Origin: Nocardioides malaquae
Lineage (GTDB): Bacteria; Actinomycetota; Actinomycetes; Propionibacteriales; Nocardioidaceae
Assembly: GCF_015070385.1 (NCBI RefSeq)
Contig: NZ_JADCSA010000011.1
Location: 62,001-126,000 of the forward strand
Length of the DNA: 64,000 bases
Reading direction: 5' to 3'
Position numbers and translations under genes: made by a program. Each line of letters opens with the position of its first letter. The stretch's first letter is position 1. Of the stretch, positions 8,942 through 17,070 are shown one piece after another. The notes beneath the pieces were generated by a model. That model searched no databases, had not been told where the DNA came from, and was given only the letters and a program-made list of their open reading frames with translations.

Positions 8942-8968
8942 TTGTGCCGACCCGACGTGCCTTACCAT
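8942..8968 (+). promoter_or_regulatory. Leaderless fmdB promoter
   Basis: TTGTGC at 8942-8947 and TACCAT at 8963-8968 are separated by 15 bp. The GTG of fmdB follows 7 nt later, which is where transcription would begin. Confidence 0.5.
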
Positions 8969-8975
8969 GGACGAC

Positions 8976-9281
8976 GTGCCGACCTACCAGTACGCCTGCA
9001 CCGAGTGCGAGCACGCCTTCGAGCAGTTCCAGAGCTTCAGCGACGACGCGCTGACCACCTGCCCCGAGTGCGGCGGGCGCCTGCGCAAGCTGTTCAACGC
9101 CGTCGGGGTCGTCTTCAAGGGTTCCGGCTTCTACCGCACCGACAGCCGCTCCGGTTCGTCGGCCAGCGTGCCCGCATCGGGCGGTTCCTCCACGAGCTCG
9201 TCGTCCACCTCCTCCTCCGGCTCCAGCTCGAGCGGGTCGTCGTCGACCACTTCGACCAGCACCAGCTCCGCCGCCAGCTGA
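8976..9281 (+). CDS. FmdB-family zinc-ribbon protein
   Basis: The 101-residue protein begins PTYQYACTECEHAFEQFQSF and continues with TCPECGG, giving the paired C-x2-C motifs of the FmdB/CxxC regulatory zinc ribbon (Cys at about 8, 11, 30 and 33 counting from the GTG). The C-terminal third is a Ser/Thr-rich low-complexity tail. Function of the family is poorly known; it was named from an amidase-operon regulator. The GTG is chosen because the domain starts directly after it and a TACCAT box lies 7 nt upstream. An ATG 9 nt earlier overlaps that box. A stem-loop follows the stop. Confidence 0.85.
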   Translation: MPTYQYACTECEHAFEQFQSFSDDALTTCPECGGRLRKLFNAVGVVFKGSGFYRTDSRSGSSASVPASGGSSTSSSSTSSSGSSSSGSSSTTSTSTSSAAS

Positions 9282-9285
9282 CGTC

Positions 9286-9325
9286 CACAGCCCGACGGCT
9301 CCGGCCGGTGACCGGGGGGGCTGTG
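9286..9325 (+). terminator. Stem-loop after fmdB
   Basis: CACAGCCC at 9286-9293 pairs with GGGCTGTG at 9318-9325, with a further GC-rich dyad inside. It starts 5 nt after the fmdB stop. Confidence 0.5.
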
Positions 9326-9370
9326 CACGGTCAGCGCGGACCTCTTCCGTGACTGCCTAGCGTCGGCGCC

Positions 9371-10045
9371 ATGGCGTCGACCTCACTTCCCCCACCTCTG
9401 CGCGAAGGACCCCACTCCCGCGGCCCCGACCGCCCGGCCCGGCTGCGTCGCTGGTGGCGGCGACACGTGGTCGCACACCGCCGCCTCCTGGTGGCCCTCT
9501 GCCTGGGCCTGGCTGCCCTCGGCACGTTGCGCACGGTGGCGCCGGCGCCACCCCCGACCGACGAGGTGCTGGTGGCCGCCCGCGACCTGCCCGCCGGCAC
9601 CGAGCTGACTCACAGCGACCTGACCCTCGTGACCTACGCCCGGGGCACCGCCCCCGACGGTGCACAGACCGACCCCCTGGGGGCCACCTTGGCCAGCCCC
9701 CTGCGTCGCGGCGAGGCGGTGACCGACGTACGGCTGCTCACCCCCGACCTCATGGACGGGCACCCGGGGCGGGTGGCCGTGCCGGTGCGCGTGGTCGACC
9801 CGGCGGCCGCCGACCTGCTCCGGGTGGGCGACACGGTCGACCTGCTCAGCGCCGACCCCGCGACCGGGGACGTCACGGTCGTGGCCCGGGCCGCACGCGT
9901 GGTGGCGCTGCCGCCGGAGCCGGACGGCGTTTCGGGGCAGGGGTCATCGGGCAGGGTCGTCGTCGTTGCCCTGACCCACGACGAGGTGGAACCGGTCACC
10001 GTCGCGACGGTGCGACAGTTCCTCACCGTCGTCTGGTCCCGCTAG
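9371..10045 (+). CDS. SAF-domain membrane-anchored protein (CpaB/RcpC-like)
   Basis: The 224-residue protein has a basic N-terminus, a membrane segment at about residues 38-57, and an extracytoplasmic SAF domain starting at VLVAARDLPAGTELTHSDLT, a pattern shared with CpaB/RcpC of Flp pilus systems. The second half includes a conserved VGDTVDLLSADP segment. No other pilus gene is nearby, so it may be a stand-alone actinobacterial SAF protein. A TAGCGT -10 box ends 7 nt before the ATG and there is no Shine-Dalgarno, again suggesting a leaderless transcript. mscL follows after 60 nt. Confidence 0.8.
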   Translation: MASTSLPPPLREGPHSRGPDRPARLRRWWRRHVVAHRRLLVALCLGLAALGTLRTVAPAPPPTDEVLVAARDLPAGTELTHSDLTLVTYARGTAPDGAQTDPLGATLASPLRRGEAVTDVRLLTPDLMDGHPGRVAVPVRVVDPAAADLLRVGDTVDLLSADPATGDVTVVARAARVVALPPEPDGVSGQGSSGRVVVVALTHDEVEPVTVATVRQFLTVVWSR

Positions 10046-10105
10046 CGTGAGGCGACATCGACCTCGGCGCACCCGTGTCGAGCCCCACACCTCCAGGAGT
10101 ACTCC

Positions 10106-10507
10106 ATGTCCGGCTTCAAGAACTTCCTGCTGCGCGGCAACCTCATCGAGCTCGCCACCGCCTTCATCATGGCGACCGCCTTCGCCAGCGTCGTCACCGC
10201 CACCGTCGCGGTGATCATGGACCTGATCGGCAAGCTGGGCGGCGTGCCCGACTTCTCCTCCTACAAGCCGGGCGGCGTCTCGGTCGGCGCCTTCCTGACC
10301 GCCCTGATCTCGTTCATCATCATGGCCGCGGTCGTCTACTTCCTGATCGTGAAGCCCTACACCGTGGCCAAGGAGAAGTTCTTCCCGGCTGCCGCCGAGG
10401 AGGACGAGGGCACCCCCGAGGACGTCCTGCTCCTCACCGAGATCCGCGACCTGCTCCAGGCCCAGTCCGGTGGGCGCACGACCGGACAGCCCCCGCTCGG
10501 TCAGTGA
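10106..10507 (+). CDS. mscL: Large-conductance mechanosensitive channel MscL
   Basis: The 133-residue protein has the MscL layout: an amphipathic N-terminus GFKNFLLRGNLIELATAF, a first membrane helix with ASVVTATVAVIM, a short periplasmic loop (about 48-65), a second membrane helix FLTALISFIIMAAVVYFLIV, and a charged C-terminal helix ending LLTEIRDLLQAQ. It opens under membrane tension to release solutes during osmotic downshock. The Shine-Dalgarno AGGAG lies 8-9 nt before the ATG. A TAGCGT box at 10043-10048 could be its own promoter. Its 3' end overlaps the convergent small gene by 7 nt. Confidence 0.93.
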   Translation: MSGFKNFLLRGNLIELATAFIMATAFASVVTATVAVIMDLIGKLGGVPDFSSYKPGGVSVGAFLTALISFIIMAAVVYFLIVKPYTVAKEKFFPAAAEEDEGTPEDVLLLTEIRDLLQAQSGGRTTGQPPLGQ

Positions 10508-10716
10508 CCTCCGTGGTGCGGCGGCACCTGTGACCTGAGCCAGGCGTCCTGCGCCGACTCCTTCGGCGCCGCGCCCGGGGCGCGCTCGTCCGAGGTGGTG
10601 GCGGGCAGCACGTCTCCGAAGATCTCCGCGAGCCGCCGCCGTCGCTGCCACTCGGGCTCCTCGGGCACCTCAGGTTCCTCGCGCTCAGGCGGCGCCGGCG
10701 GGGTCTCGTCGCTCAT
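10501..10716 (-). CDS. Small acidic hypothetical protein (71 aa)
   Basis: I do not recognise this 71-residue protein. It has a Pro/Glu-rich start, then EWQRRRRLAEIFGDVLPATTSDER, which looks like a short amphipathic helix, then QDAWLRSQVPPHHGGH. There is no signal peptide or membrane segment. It is convergent with mscL, overlapping its last 7 nt, and lies 12 nt downstream of the LCP gene, so it is probably cotranscribed with it. Its regular codon use and the fixed spacing argue for a real gene. Confidence 0.65.
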   Translation of the reverse strand: MSDETPPAPPEREEPEVPEEPEWQRRRRLAEIFGDVLPATTSDERAPGAAPKESAQDAWLRSQVPPHHGGH

Positions 10717-10728
10717 CAGTCACCGGCC

Positions 10729-11907
10729 TCAGGCGCAGCGGGCCTCGAACTCGGCCGCCTGCTTCTCGTCCTCCGACGGCCCCCGCTTGCCACCCTTGCC
10801 GCCACCGCCGTCACCGCGACCCCCGGGGGCGCGATCGGCACTGATGGCCTTGCTGGTCAGCTCGGGGCCCAGGGGACGGTCGAACTTCACGCGCTCCCAC
10901 AGCTCGTCGGCCTGGTCGGTCCACGCCACCCTCCCGAAGTGCTGGTGCCCGCGCGGGAAGTAGGAGAAGGGCACGGTCACGAACTGCACCTTGCTCATGC
11001 CGATGTTCTGCAGGCTGAGGGCGATGCCGGCCAGCTGCTTGGTGTTGTTGATGTTGTCGGAGATCGTCAACGACTTCGCGACGGCCGAGAGGAAGCCGAG
11101 CACCCGGTCCGGCCGGGCCAGGGTGCCGGCGGAGCTGACCTTCTTCACCATGGAGGCGATGAAGGTCTGCTGCCGCGAGATGCGGCCGATGTCGGTGCCG
11201 TCGCCGATGTTGCGCACCCGGACGTAGTCCAGGGCCTCGTCACCCATGACCTCGCGCTCGCCGGCCTTGAGGTAGATCTTCGCCTTGTCGTCGTTGACGT
11301 CGAAGGGCAGACAGATCGGCACACCGTCGATGGCGTCGACCATGTCCTTGAAGCCGGCGAAGTCGATGGTCACGAAGCCGTCGACGCGCACGCCGGTGCT
11401 CTGCTCAAACTGCTCGACCGTGCATCCCTCGCCCCCCACCTTGTAGGCGGCGTTCCACATGGCCTCCGACTGCTCGGGGATGCTGTTGTCGGGGCCGCAG
11501 GCGGGACGGTCGACGATGGAGTCACGCGGGATCGAGATGCCGTAGGCGCGGGTGCGGTCGGCGGAGATGTGGAGCAGGATCGTCGTGTCGGAGAGGCCAC
11601 CCTCCTCGTTGTCGATCTTGTTGTCCTCACCGTCGCGGGTGTCCGAGGCCATCACCAGGATGCGGACGGCCTTCTTCGGGCCGGTGTCGAAGTCCTCGGG
11701 CCGGTTGTCGACGTGCTCCATCGCGTCGGAACCGTCGATGTTGCTCGTGATCGAGCGGTAGACGGCGACGGCACCCAGGCCGGTGACGAGGGTGAGAGTC
11801 AGCATCGTCGAGAGGATGACCATCCCGACGGTGTGGCGCTTCTTCGCCTTGCCACGCCGCTTGGGGCCTTGGTCGGACCCCTCCGGACGCTCGGATGCCT
11901 CGCTCAC
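10729..11907 (-). CDS. LytR-CpsA-Psr (LCP) family glycopolymer ligase
   Basis: The 392-residue protein has a basic cytoplasmic N-terminus, one membrane helix (about residues 26-48) and an extracytoplasmic LCP domain. Landmarks are VRILVMASDTRDG, LSDTTILLHI, the phosphate-binding YGISIPRDS, FVTIDFAGFKDMVDAIDGV and YVRVRNIGDGTDIGRISRQQ. LCP enzymes transfer teichoic acid, arabinogalactan or other glycopolymers from lipid carriers to peptidoglycan. The C-terminal tail is Gly/Lys-rich and ends at a Cys-Ala. Two in-frame GTG codons compete as the start; the one at 11907 has GAGG 5 nt upstream and is preferred over 11913. Confidence 0.9.
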   Translation of the reverse strand: MSEASERPEGSDQGPKRRGKAKKRHTVGMVILSTMLTLTLVTGLGAVAVYRSITSNIDGSDAMEHVDNRPEDFDTGPKKAVRILVMASDTRDGEDNKIDNEEGGLSDTTILLHISADRTRAYGISIPRDSIVDRPACGPDNSIPEQSEAMWNAAYKVGGEGCTVEQFEQSTGVRVDGFVTIDFAGFKDMVDAIDGVPICLPFDVNDDKAKIYLKAGEREVMGDEALDYVRVRNIGDGTDIGRISRQQTFIASMVKKVSSAGTLARPDRVLGFLSAVAKSLTISDNINNTKQLAGIALSLQNIGMSKVQFVTVPFSYFPRGHQHFGRVAWTDQADELWERVKFDRPLGPELTSKAISADRAPGGRGDGGGGKGGKRGPSEDEKQAAEFEARCA

Positions 11908-12037
11908 GCACACCTCGGGAGTTCAGGGGACAGCGCCGGTGACGGTAGCCGCCGGACAGGACGAATCTACGGCAAACGCGCAACTTCGTGCTCCCGGACC
12001 CTTGGGCCTGCGGGTGGCCCCTGTCACGATGGAGCCC

Positions 12038-13246
12038 ATGCCCGACTCCCAGAGCGACTCCCGGCCCGACCGCCCCTCCGGCTCCGCGCGTGACCTCGAC
12101 GTCGTCCTGCTCGGGGCCACCGGCTTCGTGGGCCGATTGACCGCCCAGCACCTCGCGGCGCACGCCCCCGCCGACGTCCGGTGGGCCGTCGCGGCCCGCT
12201 CGGAGGCGGCCCTTCAGCGCCTCGTGGCTGACCTGGCCGACCACCCCTCTCCCCCGGTCGCCTCCGTCGTCGTCGACGTCACCGACACGACCAGCCTCGA
12301 CGCGCTCGCGGCGCGCACCCGGGTGCTCGCCACCACCGTGGGCCCCTACCTGAAGTACGGAGACGCGGTCGTCGGCGCGTGTGCCCGCGCCGGCACCGAC
12401 TACCTCGACCTGACCGGCGAGGCCGAGTTCGTCGACCGCAGCTGGACGGCCCACCACGCCACAGCCGTCGAGTCGGGCGCCCGCCTGGTGCACGCCTGCG
12501 GCTTCGACTCGGTGCCCCACGACCTGGGCGCCCAGTTCACGGTCGAGCAGCTGCCCTCCGACGTGCCCCTCACGGTGCGCGGCGTGGTGCGCTCCTCGGC
12601 CGCCTTCTCCGGCGGCACCTACGCCTCGGCCCTCAACGCGATGGGCCGCATGGGCGAGGCCCGGGAGGCGGCCCGCGCACGTCGCGCCGTCGAGCAGCGC
12701 CCCGAGGGGCGTACGTCGCGGGCCACCGCCCCGCGCCCCCACCGCGACCCCGACCTGGGCTACTGGCTGCTGCCGCTGCCCACGGTCGACCCGGTGATCG
12801 TGGCGCGCAGCGGCGCCGCCCTCGCCGACTACGGTCCGCGCTTCACGTACTCCCACTTCGCGGGCATCCGTACGTTGAAGCGCGCGGTGCTGGGCGGGGT
12901 CGCGGTCGCCGGGCTGGCAACGGCCGCAAAGGTCCCGCCACTGCGGCGACAGCTGGAGAAGCGGGTGCCCGCGGGCTCCGGACCCTCGGCGGAGAAGCGG
13001 GCTCGCTCCTGGTTCACCGTCGACTTCATCGGCGAGGGCGGCGGGCAGCGGGTGCACACCCGCGTCAGCGGCGGCGACCCCGGCTACGACGAGACCGCGG
13101 TCATGCTGGGCGAGGCGGCGCTGTGCCTGCTGCGCGACGACAACCCCGAGACTGCCGGACAGGTCACCACCGCCGTGGCGATGGGACCCCGGCTGCGCGA
13201 ACGTCTGGAGCGTCACGGGATGCGCTTCGAGGTCATCGACAGCTGA
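12038..13246 (+). CDS. Saccharopine dehydrogenase-like NAD(P)-binding protein (trans-enoyl-reductase-like)
   Basis: The 402-residue protein starts with a Rossmann loop LLGATGFVGRLTAQHL (about residues 24-39). It continues with TTVGPYLKYGDAVVGACARAGTDYLDLTGE and an HACGFDSVPHDLG motif, the layout of the mycobacterial saccharopine-dehydrogenase family that includes the trans-acting enoyl reductase of phthiocerol lipids and Rv2449c. It probably reduces a lipid-linked or amino-acid substrate; the specific reaction is unknown. The ATG at 12038 follows a CACGAT box by 7 nt (leaderless); another ATG 9 nt upstream is less likely. Its last 14 nt overlap the convergent gene. Confidence 0.85.
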   Translation: MPDSQSDSRPDRPSGSARDLDVVLLGATGFVGRLTAQHLAAHAPADVRWAVAARSEAALQRLVADLADHPSPPVASVVVDVTDTTSLDALAARTRVLATTVGPYLKYGDAVVGACARAGTDYLDLTGEAEFVDRSWTAHHATAVESGARLVHACGFDSVPHDLGAQFTVEQLPSDVPLTVRGVVRSSAAFSGGTYASALNAMGRMGEAREAARARRAVEQRPEGRTSRATAPRPHRDPDLGYWLLPLPTVDPVIVARSGAALADYGPRFTYSHFAGIRTLKRAVLGGVAVAGLATAAKVPPLRRQLEKRVPAGSGPSAEKRARSWFTVDFIGEGGGQRVHTRVSGGDPGYDETAVMLGEAALCLLRDDNPETAGQVTTAVAMGPRLRERLERHGMRFEVIDS

Positions 13247-14114
13247 GCTCCTCCCCGTCGGGCGGCCCGTGCACGACGACGGCCAGCCCGCCGGGCACCG
13301 TGTGCAACGCCTCCAGGGTGGGGCGCACGGCGTGCACCCGTCGGACCAGGCCGTCTGCCCATGCCTGGACCGGTGTGGCGCCGGCCGGGATCCGCGAGGG
13401 GGTCCGGTCTCCCGCCGCCCGGACCAGGCCGGCCAGCACTCCCTCGGCGCGGTCGAGCAACAGCCGCAGTCCCTCGACCGAGCGGGCCAGCGCCGCCAGG
13501 GTGGAGCTCAGTCGGGCGGTCAGGGTGCGGGCCCGCGCCGCCACCCGGAGCACCACCCCCGGCACCGCAGCCCCGGCGGTGACCACGACCGTGACCGCGC
13601 TGCTGGTCGCCATGCCGACCAGCTCGGAGATCGCGTCGCGCACGAGGCCCCGCACGACGGTCACCAATCCCGAGGCCCGTCGCATGGCCTCGGCACCCGC
13701 TGCCACCAGGGCGGCGAACACCTCGCAGTCGGCGCCTGCTCCCCGAGCGAACTCGGCGGCCGCGGCCACTGCCTCCCCCGCCATGTCGCCCAGGTGACGT
13801 GACGTCGTCTCCCGGACCACGCCCACCGACGTCATGGTGGCGGCGGCCGCGTCCTCCAGTCGGCCCGCGTCCGCCATCACGGACGTCGGGTCGCCCGCCA
13901 GGTCGTCGAGCATCTCCCGCAGCGGCCCGACGTGCTCGATCGCCCAGCCGACCCCGGCCGAGGTCAGGGCGGCCACCGGGTCGGCCACGAAGCCGACGGC
14001 CCCCAGCCCCGCGCTCAGCCCGTAGAGACTCGCCTCGACCCAGTCGCCTTCGCGCAGGCTGCTCGCCACCAGTGCCGCGTCGTGCGGCACGCCCGCTCCC
14101 GCCCAGGCGTCCAT
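13233..14114 (-). CDS. Alpha-helical protein, candidate type VII secretion substrate
   Basis: The 293-residue protein has no recognised catalytic domain. Its first 170 residues are Ala-rich helices with the run LSAGLGAVGFVADPVAAL, a glycine-containing hydrophobic segment common in actinobacterial WXG100-like/T7SS effector N-termini, followed by GWAIEHVGPLREMLDDLAGDP. The second half is more Ala/Val/Arg-rich helix. It starts one base inside the stop of an EspC-like gene and forms a three-gene set with that gene and a YbaB/EspL-like gene. No toxin domain and no obvious immunity gene are seen. The secretion role is inferred from gene context and composition. Confidence 0.65.
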   Translation of the reverse strand: MDAWAGAGVPHDAALVASSLREGDWVEASLYGLSAGLGAVGFVADPVAALTSAGVGWAIEHVGPLREMLDDLAGDPTSVMADAGRLEDAAAATMTSVGVVRETTSRHLGDMAGEAVAAAAEFARGAGADCEVFAALVAAGAEAMRRASGLVTVVRGLVRDAISELVGMATSSAVTVVVTAGAAVPGVVLRVAARARTLTARLSSTLAALARSVEGLRLLLDRAEGVLAGLVRAAGDRTPSRIPAGATPVQAWADGLVRRVHAVRPTLEALHTVPGGLAVVVHGPPDGEELSCR

Positions 14115-14413
14115 CAGCGACCACCCCCCAGGGCTCGCGCCACCTCCAGGTCGACGAGGTGGATGTCGTTGGCGGTGTCCCGGGCCGCCAGGGCTCCCTG
14201 CTGCCACGTGTCGCCGCACCGTTCGGCGGCGCGGGTGGCCAGGTGCACGAACCCGAGCAGGGCCGGTGTCAGGAACTGGTTGAGCCGACCGAAGTCCTGA
14301 CCTCCGGAGCCCACCGAGGCGATCGTGGTGCGGTGGGCGCTCACCGAGTCACCGGTCTCCTCCCAGGCCCCCGCGAGGGCACGCAGCCGGTCGCCGTCGA
14401 CCTCGAGGATCAT
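14114..14413 (-). CDS. EspC/WXG100-like small helical protein
   Basis: The 99-residue protein looks like a two-helix ESX-associated protein. It begins with MILEVDGDRLRALAGAWEETGDSV, then a short turn region GSGGQDFGRLNQF, then a second long helix ending LVDLEVARALGG. Size and pattern fit the EspC/WXG100 group of type VII secretion substrates or targeting factors. A strict WXG motif is absent, so the EspC branch is the better guess. The gene overlaps the upstream YbaB-like gene by 4 nt (ATGA) and the downstream effector-like gene by 1 nt, so the three are translated as a unit. Confidence 0.65.
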   Translation of the reverse strand: MILEVDGDRLRALAGAWEETGDSVSAHRTTIASVGSGGQDFGRLNQFLTPALLGFVHLATRAAERCGDTWQQGALAARDTANDIHLVDLEVARALGGGR

Positions 14414-14820
14414 GACCCGGCCCCCACGAACCGGGCACGCGCCTCGTCGACCACCTGCGTGGCGAGGGGGTCGTCACCCCACGTCGTGCGGGCGTGGCCG
14501 GCGAGCTGCGCGAGGGCATCGGCCAGGGCGGCGCGGTGCGCACGTACGGTCGCCTGCGCGAGCAGGCTCGACGGTGTCGGGGCCGGGAGGGGGTCGGGGT
14601 AGGTGACCTCACGGAGCAGCCCGTGCTGGTCGACCACCACCCGGACTCCGGAGGACTCGCCGCGACCCCTGACCCCCTCGAGGGCGGTGGCGAAGTCCCG
14701 GGCTCGCTCGAAGGCGTCGTGGGCGCGTCGGGCGCGGGCGTCGATGCGCGCCAGGGCGTCGTCGAGGTTGCCCGGGGTGGTGTCGGTGTCGTCGGTGGCG
14801 TGGGAGAAGTGCGTCGGCAT
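14410..14820 (-). CDS. YbaB/EbfC-like protein (EspL-type)
   Basis: The 136-residue product contains an N-terminal coiled helix DALARIDARARRAHDAFERARDF, then a small beta segment with VRVVVDQHGLLREVTYPDPLP, then a helix rich in Ala. The strand pattern V-x-VD-x-x-G-x-L matches the YbaB/EbfC family, and members of this type (EspL-like) precede ESX substrate genes in mycobacteria and related actinobacteria. The ATG at 14820 is chosen because the N-terminal region fits and a GACGCT box ends 7 nt upstream. It is the first gene of the three-gene cassette. Confidence 0.65.
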   Translation of the reverse strand: MPTHFSHATDDTDTTPGNLDDALARIDARARRAHDAFERARDFATALEGVRGRGESSGVRVVVDQHGLLREVTYPDPLPAPTPSSLLAQATVRAHRAALADALAQLAGHARTTWGDDPLATQVVDEARARFVGAGS

Positions 14821-14934
14821 GGACCCCAGCGTCGCGGCCGGACGCCGAGCGACGGAGACGCTGTCCCCAGCCACCGGCCATCCGGACGGCTGTGGACGTC
14901 ACGTGGCGGGTGCAGGTGTGGCCGTGCGGTGTGG

Positions 14935-15007
14935 TGCCCCAGGCAAGAGTCGAACTTGCGACCTTTCGCTTAGGAGGCGGCTGCTCTATCCACTGAGCTA
15001 CTGGGGC
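14935..15007 (-). tRNA. tRNA-Arg (anticodon CCT), weakened anticodon stem
   Basis: A 73-nt cloverleaf on the minus strand has acceptor GCCCCAG/CTGGGGC, D-arm GCTC/GAGC, and T-arm GCAAG/CTTGC. The loop CTCCTAA gives anticodon CCT (AGG codon). The anticodon stem GCCGC/GCGAA pairs only in its three loop-proximal positions; the two outer positions are C-A and G-A. All other arms are perfect, so the gene is probably functional. CCA is not encoded. Confidence 0.9.
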
Positions 15008-15110
15008 GTGACGCCGGGACCCTCCGACGTCAGGGGACATCTTGGCACGAGCGCGGAACTGTCCGTGCGCGGCCCGGGAACCGCGGGGCGGCCTGCCGCG
15101 TCACACCTGC

Positions 15111-17066
15111 ATGACGACCTCGCACCCGACCTCGCGCCCCACTGCCGCTCCCAGGACCCGCCGCCGCGGACCGCTGCTGGCCGCCGGCAGCGTGCTCGCC
15201 GTCGGGGGCGTCTTCGGCGCCGGCGTGCTCGTCGGGCAGCACGACGCACCTCCCTCACCCGCCCCGCCCCACTCCGCGTCCCCCGCCTCGGACCCGTTCC
15301 GCCTCGCCAACGCCGACCTGGCACCCGTCGACTCCTGCGAGGAGCTGCTCGCCTCCTACCAGGAACGAGCCCTGGAGGTCGTCGGACCGTGGGGCTGGGA
15401 GGGCGGGTGGCACCACCCCCTGCTGCGCAGCCCCATCGCCGAGCTGGCCGGCCCCCAGGCGACGGCCGGCCGCGCGGACGCCGCGGCACCCACGCCCCGG
15501 GCGGCGACCTCGAGCGCGACCGGCACCAACGTGCAGGAGGAGGGCGTCGACGAGCCCGACACCGTCAAGACCGACGGCAGCCTGCTGCTGCGGGTGCGCG
15601 ACGGCGACCTCGTCATCCATGACGTCACCGGCACCGCGCCCCGCGAGCTCTCCCGCACCGTCCTGCCCGAGATGGAGCAGCCCGAGGTCCTGCTGGTCGG
15701 CGACACCGTCGTGGCACTGGGCACCACCTCCCCACCGGACTCCCTCCGCGACGAGGTGGACACGCCCGCCACGCGCGTGGTCACGCTCGACGTCTCCGAC
15801 CCGGTCGCCCCCGAGGTGGTCTCCGAGACCGTGTACGACGCCACGTTGGTGACGGCCCGTCAGCACGGCGACGTGGTCAGGGTGGTGGTGCGCAACGACC
15901 TGCCCGACCTCGACTTCCGTCACCCCGACGACGACCGGGACGCGAGGACGGCCCAGCGTCACAACGAGGATCAGGTGCGCGCGAGCACGCTGGCCGACTG
16001 GCTGCCCTCGTTCGTCGACGAGGCCGACGGAGAGGCCGAGCAGGCCGTGGCCTGCGCCGACGTGGCCGTGCCCGGAGCGACGAGCCCCCTCGGCACCCTG
16101 ACCACGGTGACCTTCCACGCCGACGACGCGCGGGAGCGTACGACCGTGGCGGTCGCCGCGGCCACGGACGTCGCCTACTTCTCACCCGACCGCCTGCACC
16201 TCGCCACCGCGCCGATGATGAGCGGCTGGGGTTGGCGCCGGCCCTCCGACGGCAGGTTCGCGCCCGACCCCGACGAGGGGCGCAGCCACCTCTACTCCTT
16301 CGCCCTCGAAGGCACCGACACCGCCTTCGTCGCCTCGGGTCGGGTCGACGGCTCCGTGCGCGACCGCTGGTCGATGGACTCGGTCGACGGCGTGCTGCGG
16401 GTGGCCGTGGGTGCCACGACGGCCACCGGAAACTTCAACTCGGTCGTCACCTTCGCCGAGGACGACGGACGACTGGTCGAGCGCGGGCGCGTCGACCGTC
16501 TCGGCGTCAACGAGGAGATCAAGGCCGTGCGGTGGTTCGACGACCTCGCCTTCGTGGTGACCTTCCGTCAGGTCGACCCGCTCTACGCCGTCGACCTCTC
16601 CGACCCCACAGACCCCACGCTCCTGGGCGAGCTCAAGATCCCGGGCTTCTCCGAATATCTGCACCCCGTGGGGCCGCACCGCCTCATCGGCATCGGGCAG
16701 GACGCCAGCCGGTCCGGAGCGCTGCGGGGCGCCCAGGCCGCGCTCTTCCTCGTCACCGACCTGGCCCGCCCGCGTCGCCTCGACACCGTCACCTATCCCG
16801 AGGGCACGCAGGCGGGCGCCGGCACCGACCCGCGCCAGTTCACGTGGTTGCCCGAGCGACGCACGGCCCTGACCGTGGTCACCGACGGCTGGGTGGGGCG
16901 TACGGCCTGGGTCTCCGCCCTCCGGTTGGCCGGCGGACGCCTGCACGAGACGCGCACCGAGGTGGCCCACGGCCACGACGTCGGCGACGTGCGACTGGTG
17001 CCGTTGCCGTCGGGCGACGTGGTGCTCGTGGCCGGTGACTCGGTGGAGTTCTTCGACGTAGATTGA
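15111..17066 (+). CDS. Secreted beta-propeller domain protein
   Basis: The 651-residue protein has a basic N-terminus and a signal or anchor segment GPLLAAGSVLAVGGVFGAGVLVG (about 21-43), a Pro/Ser linker, and then a long exported region. It contains TNVQEEGVDEPDTVKTDG, a landmark of the actinobacterial beta-propeller domain family (PF09826-type), followed by repeated strand units such as VVTLDVSDPVAPEVVSE and LYAVDLSDPTDPTLLGELKIPGFS. No catalytic motif is visible; proteins of this family are thought to be secreted and of unknown role. The ATG at 15111 gives the cleanest signal sequence. Its stop overlaps the -10 box of the DUF2277 gene. Confidence 0.85.
   Translation: MTTSHPTSRPTAAPRTRRRGPLLAAGSVLAVGGVFGAGVLVGQHDAPPSPAPPHSASPASDPFRLANADLAPVDSCEELLASYQERALEVVGPWGWEGGWHHPLLRSPIAELAGPQATAGRADAAAPTPRAATSSATGTNVQEEGVDEPDTVKTDGSLLLRVRDGDLVIHDVTGTAPRELSRTVLPEMEQPEVLLVGDTVVALGTTSPPDSLRDEVDTPATRVVTLDVSDPVAPEVVSETVYDATLVTARQHGDVVRVVVRNDLPDLDFRHPDDDRDARTAQRHNEDQVRASTLADWLPSFVDEADGEAEQAVACADVAVPGATSPLGTLTTVTFHADDARERTTVAVAAATDVAYFSPDRLHLATAPMMSGWGWRRPSDGRFAPDPDEGRSHLYSFALEGTDTAFVASGRVDGSVRDRWSMDSVDGVLRVAVGATTATGNFNSVVTFAEDDGRLVERGRVDRLGVNEEIKAVRWFDDLAFVVTFRQVDPLYAVDLSDPTDPTLLGELKIPGFSEYLHPVGPHRLIGIGQDASRSGALRGAQAALFLVTDLARPRRLDTVTYPEGTQAGAGTDPRQFTWLPERRTALTVVTDGWVGRTAWVSALRLAGGRLHETRTEVAHGHDVGDVRLVPLPSGDVVLVAGDSVEFFDVD
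17059..17064 (+). promoter_or_regulatory. -10 element for leaderless DUF2277 gene
   Basis: TAGATT at 17059-17064 overlaps the stop of the preceding gene and ends 6 nt before the ATG at 17071. Confidence 0.5.
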
Positions 17067-17070
17067 CCAC

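Noticed and set aside
6386-9352. A 988-codon plus-strand frame opposite the penicillin acylase
   Set aside because: Antisense to an intact Ntn hydrolase with conserved motifs; composition is GC-driven.
11627-13216. Long minus-strand frame across the saccharopine-like gene
   Set aside because: It runs antisense to a protein with clear Rossmann and family motifs and has no recognisable domain.
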